Shown in pieces: positions 6,307-9,931 of a DNA stretch of 9,931 nucleotides (within the stretch, counting starts at the first letter, position 1; every line of letters starts with the position of its first letter). Position numbers and translations under genes: made by a program. The stretch comes from Bacillota bacterium (lineage in GTDB: Bacteria > Bacillota > Clostridia > Oscillospirales > Ruminococcaceae). Location of the stretch: the NCBI GenBank assembly GCA_023413185.1, contig JAEZQD010000030.1, positions 1 through 9,931 on the forward strand, in the 5' to 3' direction. Below the pieces are notes generated by a model, which saw nothing but the letters and a program-made list of their open reading frames with translations, made no database searches and had not been told where the DNA came from.

Positions 6307-6347
6307 AGTAATAATAACAATTCATCCGGTAAAGGCGTGAGAACAGC

Positions 6348-6995
6348 ATGAGAAAAAAAGAACGCACCATCTTAATTGTAGAGGCACTCAAAAAGCAATA
6401 CCCTGACGCCATATGCTCTTTGCACTATCAACACCCGTACGAGCTATTGATTGCCACACGCCTTTCTGCGCAATGCACCGATGCGAGGGTTAATATCGTA
6501 ACGAAGGTTCTGTTTATGACCTACAACTCGATGCAATCTCTGGCAGATGCGCCGCTTGAGGAGATAGAGGAGATTATTAAGCCCTGTGGGCTGTATAAAA
6601 CAAAGGCGCGTGACATCAAGAAGATAGCGCAAGACCTACTGAATCGCTTTGATGGCACTGTACCCGATACCATGGATGAACTCTTATCCTTGAGCGGTGT
6701 GGGAAGAAAAACGGCTAATTTAATCTTGGGTGACATCTATCACAAGCCCGCAGTGGTTTGCGATACGCACTGCATTCGTATTACCAACAAACTGGGGCTT
6801 ACCACAACAAAAGACCCTCTGCGTTGCGAAAAAGAGCTAGTGAAGCTCCTGCCGCCCGATGAATCCAATGATTTTTGCCACCGCATGGTTTTGCACGGCA
6901 GGGCGGTTTGCAAGGCGCGTTCTCCTTTATGCATACAGTGCTGCGTGAATGCACTATGCAGTTATGGGATTAAGCATGCAAAATCCTCAGGGTGA
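6348..6995 (+). CDS. nth: endonuclease III (DNA glycosylase/AP lyase)
   Basis: Nth removes oxidised pyrimidines from DNA and cuts the abasic strand by beta-elimination, starting base excision repair. The 215-residue product shows LIATRLSAQCTDARVN (34-49), the helix-hairpin-helix LLSLSGVGRKTAN (112-124) with the catalytic Lys at 121, and CDTHCIRITNKLG with the catalytic Asp at 139. At the C-terminus the 4Fe-4S ligands are C188-x6-C195-x2-C198-x5-C204, the canonical spacing. Length is normal. The ATG at 6348 is the only sensible start; AAAGG lies 12 nt upstream, a rather long spacing. It is divergent from pyrH and monocistronic in appearance, as the next promoter belongs to the thiamine unit. 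Confidence 0.97.
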   Translation: MRKKERTILIVEALKKQYPDAICSLHYQHPYELLIATRLSAQCTDARVNIVTKVLFMTYNSMQSLADAPLEEIEEIIKPCGLYKTKARDIKKIAQDLLNRFDGTVPDTMDELLSLSGVGRKTANLILGDIYHKPAVVCDTHCIRITNKLGLTTTKDPLRCEKELVKLLPPDESNDFCHRMVLHGRAVCKARSPLCIQCCVNALCSYGIKHAKSSG

Positions 6996-7024
6996 AGCCC
7001 ACAGAAAAGTATCTGTATTGAGTA

Positions 7025-7053
7025 TTGACAGTTTGCATTCGCCAATGTATACT
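7025..7053 (+). promoter_or_regulatory. strong sigma-A promoter of the thiT leader
   Basis: Perfect TTGACA (7025-7030) and TATACT (7048-7053) with a 17-bp spacer. The predicted start is near 7060, just before the riboswitch. The -35 is the second copy of a tandem GTATTGA repeat at 7015-7028. Confidence 0.75.
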
Positions 7054-7070
7054 TTGTGTGACAATTAAAA

Positions 7071-7157
7071 ACAGGGGTGCTGAGATAATTGGCTGAGATG
7101 AAACCGCAAAAGGTTTCAAACCCTATAACCTGATCCGGATAATGCCGGCGTAGGAAG
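7071..7157 (+). promoter_or_regulatory. TPP riboswitch (THI element) aptamer
   Basis: The RNA has the conserved THI-box segments in order: GGGGTGC (7074-7080), GGCTGAGA (7091-7098), a P3-type extension stem GAAACC/GGTTTC, then ACCC and ACCTGATCCGGATAATGCCGGCGTAGGAA (7128-7156). These form the thiamin-pyrophosphate pocket. Binding of TPP should promote the downstream terminator and shut off thiT. The usual closing stem P1 is not obvious: the flanks AAAACA and GAAT do not pair. An AT-only helix between 7063-7069 and 7170-7176 might replace it. Identity is certain from the conserved core and the downstream thiT. Confidence 0.95.
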
Positions 7158-7180
7158 AATAAACGCAAGTTTAATTTCGT

Positions 7181-7222
7181 TCGTCATGCACTATTGATTG
7201 GGGCATGACGATTTTGTTTTGC
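7181..7222 (+). terminator. intrinsic terminator of the TPP riboswitch
   Basis: TCGTCATGC (7181-7189) and GCATGACGA (7203-7211) form a perfect 9-bp stem with a 13-nt loop, followed by TTTTGTTTTG. It sits right after the aptamer and about 75 bp before the thiT ribosome binding site, so it is the likely expression platform for transcription attenuation. I could not identify a clear antiterminator pairing. Confidence 0.85.
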
Positions 7223-7309
7223 CCTAATAATAGAATAACCGCCTGATGAATCGTTATCGCCATAACAGCCTTGTTTGATTGTCATAAACATAATATGGAG
7301 GTTATACCA

Positions 7310-7939
7310 ATGAACAAAACCAAAACAAGGCTATTGACCGAAAGCGGAGTGATGATAGCACTTGCCGCAATCCTGTCGCTCATTAAGGTCTTTGCACTGC
7401 CGTATGGTGGCTCTGTAACGCTTTGCAGTATGCTGCCAATTATTCTGGTTAGCTATCGCAACGGGGTGCGTTGGGGCGTTTTGACCGCCTTTGCGTATTC
7501 CATCATACAACTAATATTGGATATACCAAGCGGGATATTCAGAGGCGTAAGCCTAGGCATGGTGGTTGGCATCGTGGTGTTTGACTACCTGATTGCATTT
7601 ACCGCGCTCGGTCTTGGCGGATTATTCAAAAACAAGATAAAAAACGCCCCGCTTTCTCTCGTTAGCGGAGCACTTGTGGCGATGATTGTGCGGTATCTTG
7701 CCCACGCCGTATCGGGCTACATCTTCTTTTCTGAATACGCAGATTGGTTCTTTGGCCAGGAAGGCTTTACCTTGGGTCAGCGAATACTTGAAAAGTATCA
7801 TGGCAACACCCTGTTTATCATATACACCTTATTTTATAACGGAAGCTTTATGGTTCCTGAGATTATTATAACGAGCATTGTATGTGTACTTGTTATAAGC
7901 GTGTTAAAGCTTGTTGATAAAAAGCAAATTACACAGTAG
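7310..7939 (+). CDS. thiT: energy-coupled thiamine transporter ThiT, S-component of an ECF transporter
   Basis: ThiT binds thiamine outside the cell with high affinity and, with the shared EcfA/EcfA'/EcfT module encoded elsewhere, imports it. The 209-residue product has about six membrane segments. Family hallmarks are RLLTESG (7-13), ALAAILSLIK (17-26), YGGSVTLCSMLPIILVSYRNG (32-52), FDYLIAF (91-97), AHAVSGYIFFSEYADW (131-146) and YNGSFMVPE (176-184), the last a thiamine-pocket region in this family. The ATG at 7310 is chosen because GGAGG lies 8 nt upstream; the frame also opens at a TTG at 7271, without a ribosome binding site. The TPP riboswitch in its leader independently supports thiamine as substrate. 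A strong terminator follows, so it is monocistronic. Confidence 0.96.
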   Translation: MNKTKTRLLTESGVMIALAAILSLIKVFALPYGGSVTLCSMLPIILVSYRNGVRWGVLTAFAYSIIQLILDIPSGIFRGVSLGMVVGIVVFDYLIAFTALGLGGLFKNKIKNAPLSLVSGALVAMIVRYLAHAVSGYIFFSEYADWFFGQEGFTLGQRILEKYHGNTLFIIYTLFYNGSFMVPEIIITSIVCVLVISVLKLVDKKQITQ

Positions 7940-7954
7940 CGTAATCATAACAAT

Positions 7955-8008
7955 AAACGGCTGTCGGTTCTCCCCTATCGTGGGAAAGCGACAGCCGTTT
8001 TCTTTGCC
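7955..8008 (+). terminator. strong terminator after thiT, possibly bidirectional
   Basis: AAACGGCTGTCG (7955-7966) and CGACAGCCGTTT (7989-8000) form a perfect 12-bp stem with an inner TCCC/GGGA stem in its 22-nt loop, followed by TCTTTGCCTTT. It ends the thiT transcript. On the minus strand the stem is followed by a weaker TTTATTGTTAT tail, so it probably also ends the convergent membrane-protein gene. Confidence 0.85.
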
Positions 8009-8009
8009 T

Positions 8010-8783
8010 TTATTTCTCTTTGTTAAGCAGCTTATTTTTAAGCCATAGCCATGCATCACTGTTGTGGATAGGACGCAATCTTGGAAACGCGCGCAGCAAC
8101 CGGATATTCTGTCGTTTTCCCAAATCGAACAGACGTTTTACCTGCTCGGTATAGAATTCACTTTCTTCAAATCGCTCAAGCAGCGAGCTTTTTAACCCCT
8201 CTGCCCGTTTCACTTGCTTATCTAAAAACTGATTGACCTGCTGCTGTATCGTTTGCATCCTCCCGTTGAGCCGCAGAAGATGGCGAACTGTCACAAAAAG
8301 ATCCAGCGCAACAAGAATTACCAATACGCCTGAGACGGACAAGATGATTTCTTCCCGAATCCCGTCGAGCACCTTGATGGTGTAGGGATGTAAGTATCGA
8401 AGTGTCAGCGTAGCCAAAACGGCAAACACCACAGACCCCAACAGGCAGATACGCCCCTGAAAATTGAAGGGATATGACGAGTAGTCCCACCAGCGGACAT
8501 CAAACAGCTTTTCCAGTGTAATGGCGGTTATGTACTCGAGCGTGGTTGTGAGCAGCATACAGCTCAAAAACGTCAGTAATAGGTTGTCTGTGCGATTATA
8601 CAGCACTGCAATTACAAGCAATCCGCCAAAACCGTATACCGGACAGATGGGTCCATTTAAAAACCCTCGGTTAATCAGTCGCTTTTCCTCGATTGAGCAC
8701 ACGATGGATTCGTATACCCAACCGATAAAGCTGTAAAACATAAGTAACAAAAACCATTTTGCAAGTACCAGTATCGCTACCAC
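8010..8783 (-). CDS. CmpB-like membrane protein (putative ABC-transporter type IV family)
   Basis: The family is widespread in Bacillota and poorly characterised; the transporter label in databases is speculative. The 257-residue product has about five membrane segments in residues 1-165. It carries family motifs FIGWVYES (19-26), INRGFLNGPICPVYGFG (37-53), LEYITAITLEKLFDVRWWDYS (82-102) and PFNFQGRICL (105-114). Residues 170-235 form a charged, probably helical cytoplasmic tail that may be a coiled coil. It follows the HD-domain gene by 33 bp and is probably co-transcribed. The start is uncertain: the GTG at 8783 gives a full first membrane segment, but the only ribosome-binding-like sequence, GAGGTGG (8786-8780), overlaps it and would better suit a start at ATA 8774 or CTG 8771. 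Function unknown. Confidence 0.85.
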   Translation of the reverse strand: MVAILVLAKWFLLLMFYSFIGWVYESIVCSIEEKRLINRGFLNGPICPVYGFGGLLVIAVLYNRTDNLLLTFLSCMLLTTTLEYITAITLEKLFDVRWWDYSSYPFNFQGRICLLGSVVFAVLATLTLRYLHPYTIKVLDGIREEIILSVSGVLVILVALDLFVTVRHLLRLNGRMQTIQQQVNQFLDKQVKRAEGLKSSLLERFEESEFYTEQVKRLFDLGKRQNIRLLRAFPRLRPIHNSDAWLWLKNKLLNKEK

Positions 8784-8816
8784 CTCATTATATCAGTTTG
8801 TAATCAAAAGGCTGGG

Positions 8817-9329
8817 CTAGCACGCATACCGTAGCTTTAATCGGCGCAGCAGTCTGCGATACCCCACCTCTAAACATTCCATCACTGCGCAGTACTTATC
8901 TACCAGAAGCACAACAACTGTTTCGCGGAACCGAGGCAACCGAAATGTCACCGGCCACATATGGTTAAAAATGATGTCCTTTTCTTTTTCGGTCAGAGTA
9001 AACAGCTCCATGGCATTGCGCAACGCAATGGTAGGATGCACAAAGGCGTGCAATCCCTCCGGGGGTCTTGTCAAACGCCAATCGTACAAAAAGAGATCGT
9101 GCAATAGGGCGCCTCTTGCAGCAGAGCGATAATCGAGTTTGAGTTTTTTGCATATCCAAAAGCTCAGGTAAGAAACAAACAAGCAGTGGCGCAAACAACT
9201 GATTCCGCCATGCTGCATATAGTCCTTCATCCGCTGAACCGACTCATTATTGATTATATCGGCTAGGCAATGGTCAAACTCCCTTTCAAGAAGGGCTCTG
9301 TTGCGCATACGCTTTGTTTGATTGATCAT
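8817..9329 (-). CDS. HD-domain protein, phosphohydrolase-like
   Basis: The 170-residue product has the metal-binding pattern of HD-superfamily phosphohydrolases: H48 in CLRHCLFVSYLSFWICKKL, the HD doublet H77-D78 in ALLHDLFLYDW, H98 in HAFVHPTIA, H123 in DIIFNHMWP and D144 in VDKYC. All the usual ligands for a two-metal site are present, so an active enzyme is likely. The substrate (nucleotide, cyclic nucleotide or other phosphoester) cannot be told. It has no signal peptide or membrane segment. The ATG at 9329 has GAGAGG (9346-9341) 11 nt upstream. It is followed after 33 bp by the CmpB-like membrane gene, and the two probably form one transcript and one function. Confidence 0.85.
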   Translation of the reverse strand: MINQTKRMRNRALLEREFDHCLADIINNESVQRMKDYMQHGGISCLRHCLFVSYLSFWICKKLKLDYRSAARGALLHDLFLYDWRLTRPPEGLHAFVHPTIALRNAMELFTLTEKEKDIIFNHMWPVTFRLPRFRETVVVLLVDKYCAVMECLEVGYRRLLRRLKLRYAC

Positions 9330-9371
9330 TCGGGGTAATTCCTCTCATAAGCAGGTGTTATGTCACTTTTT

Positions 9372-9400
9372 ATTTAAACAGAAACGGCGCAAAATGTAAA
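9372..9400 (-). promoter_or_regulatory. candidate promoter of the HD/CmpB-like gene pair
   Basis: TTTACA (9400-9395), a 17-bp spacer and TTAAAT (9377-9372) lie about 45-70 bp upstream of the HD gene start. The -10 has two mismatches, so the call is tentative. An inverted repeat CAGTAT-N16-ATACTG (9402-9429) lies just upstream. Confidence 0.4.
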
Positions 9401-9501
9401 CCAGTATTTTGATATATTTATGTATACTGCTAAAGTAGTAGCTTCTCCCCGTTCTATTGCTGCAAACTCGCATAAATAATTAAGGTAAGCAAATCCAAGG
9501 C

Positions 9502-9931
9502 TTATTTGGCTTGCTTCTTTAGCATGGTACGTATGCCAAATACCACCAGAACCAACCCCACACCGACGTTTAGCAGTGTTAAGAACAAATCGTTGATGAA
9601 CAGGCTTACCACACTACCAAGCAAAGAGACCATCGTGAGGAACACCGCGGTAGAGCACACCGCGCCCAATCCAAACCAATAGATGTTCCTCTGCTGCATG
9701 GTGTCTTCCGCAAGCTTTGCCGAGAATACTCCCGCCCAAAAAAGTATAGTAAGGGGGTTTGACAGGGTAAACAGCAGCACGTACAAAAAGGTGTTGGTTG
9801 CATCACTCGGGATACCAATCTTAAAAACAGACAAAAAGGATAAGCCAAACTCACTAAAGATGTTGTTTAGTCCAAAAACAATAATGATTATGCCGCCTAC
9901 AAGTTTAAATATCTGTTTTACTCTTTGAGAC
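9502..9931 (-). CDS. LysE/RhtB-family amino acid exporter, 5' end beyond the window
   Basis: LysE-type translocators export amino acids or related small molecules through the cytoplasmic membrane. About 142 C-terminal residues of roughly 200 are visible, with no stop up to the right edge. The frame reads KQIFKLVGGIIIIVFGLNNI, matching the family's GG-x-hydrophobic-FG segment. Next comes TLSNPLTILFWAGVFSA, matching the NPxTILFW signature of the fourth membrane segment, then three-helix C-terminal hydrophobic stretches ending TMLKKQAK. A TTG at 9834 is not the true start, because conserved family sequence continues upstream of it. The exported substrate cannot be predicted. It is 172 bp upstream of the HD gene on the same strand, with no clear terminator between. 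Confidence 0.88.
   Translation of the reverse strand, partial: SQRVKQIFKLVGGIIIIVFGLNNIFSEFGLSFLSVFKIGIPSDATNTFLYVLLFTLSNPLTILFWAGVFSAKLAEDTMQQRNIYWFGLGAVCSTAVFLTMVSLLGSVVSLFINDLFLTLLNVGVGLVLVVFGIRTMLKKQAK

Noticed and set aside
5969..6412. 147-codon minus-strand frame across the pyrH start, the intergenic region and the nth start
   Set aside because: Its translation is low in family-like features, it overlaps two certain genes out of frame, and it covers both promoters. It is a chance open frame.
7000..7016. Hairpin just after nth (ACAGA/TCTGT) as a terminator
   Set aside because: The stem is only 5 bp and AT-rich, and it is followed by ATTGAG rather than a T run. nth termination remains unexplained, possibly relying on the riboswitch terminator.
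7271..7309. Upstream TTG start for thiT
   Set aside because: No ribosome site, and the added 13 residues include the coding of the true GGAGG ribosome site of the ATG at 7310.
9606..9854. 82-codon minus-strand frame overlapping the LysE-family gene
   Set aside because: The other frame carries the clear NPxTILFW family signature and stays open to the window edge, so this is a shadow.

Overview
The window is about 9.9 kb of ordinary bacterial chromosome. It most likely comes from a Clostridia-type Bacillota (Firmicutes), perhaps an Oscillospirales-like gut anaerobe. That placement is inferred from gene order (pyrH-frr-uppS-cdsA-dxr-rseP-ispG), sigma-A-like promoters, Shine-Dalgarno sites, a TPP riboswitch in front of an ECF-type thiamine transporter gene, and protein style. 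No 16S or other decisive marker is present. No phage, insertion sequence, CRISPR array, tRNA or rRNA gene is visible.

Positions 1-6119, minus strand, read right to left: pyrH (UMP kinase), frr (ribosome recycling factor), uppS (undecaprenyl-diphosphate synthase), cdsA (CDP-diacylglycerol synthase), dxr (DXP reductoisomerase), rseP/rasP (site-2 protease) and ispG (HMBPP synthase, cut by the left edge). This is the classic cluster joining pyrimidine nucleotide supply, ribosome recycling, MEP-pathway isoprenoid synthesis, the lipid carrier for cell wall synthesis and phospholipid synthesis. Gaps are short and uppS/cdsA overlap by 4 nt (TTGA). A good promoter lies upstream of pyrH, and its -35/-10 region carries a perfect 8-bp inverted repeat. 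rpsB and tsf, often found before pyrH, are not here. A 132-bp gap before dxr holds a hairpin, a possible internal promoter and a 43-codon open frame ending on the dxr start. uppS seems to lack a well-placed ATG/GTG/TTG start; its ribosome binding site points to an ATT codon.

Positions 6278-6995, plus strand: divergently transcribed nth (endonuclease III, 4Fe-4S) with its own promoter.

Positions 7025-8008, plus strand: a thiamine uptake unit, made of a consensus promoter, TPP riboswitch aptamer, intrinsic terminator, thiT (S-component of an ECF transporter) and a strong terminator hairpin.

Positions 8010-9931, minus strand: a 5'-truncated LysE-family exporter gene at the right edge, then a two-gene unit of an HD-domain phosphohydrolase-like protein and a CmpB-like (putative ABC-transporter type IV) membrane protein. 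This pair is the least understood part of the window. The rest is well-known housekeeping, so the points worth following up are mostly start-codon and regulatory details.
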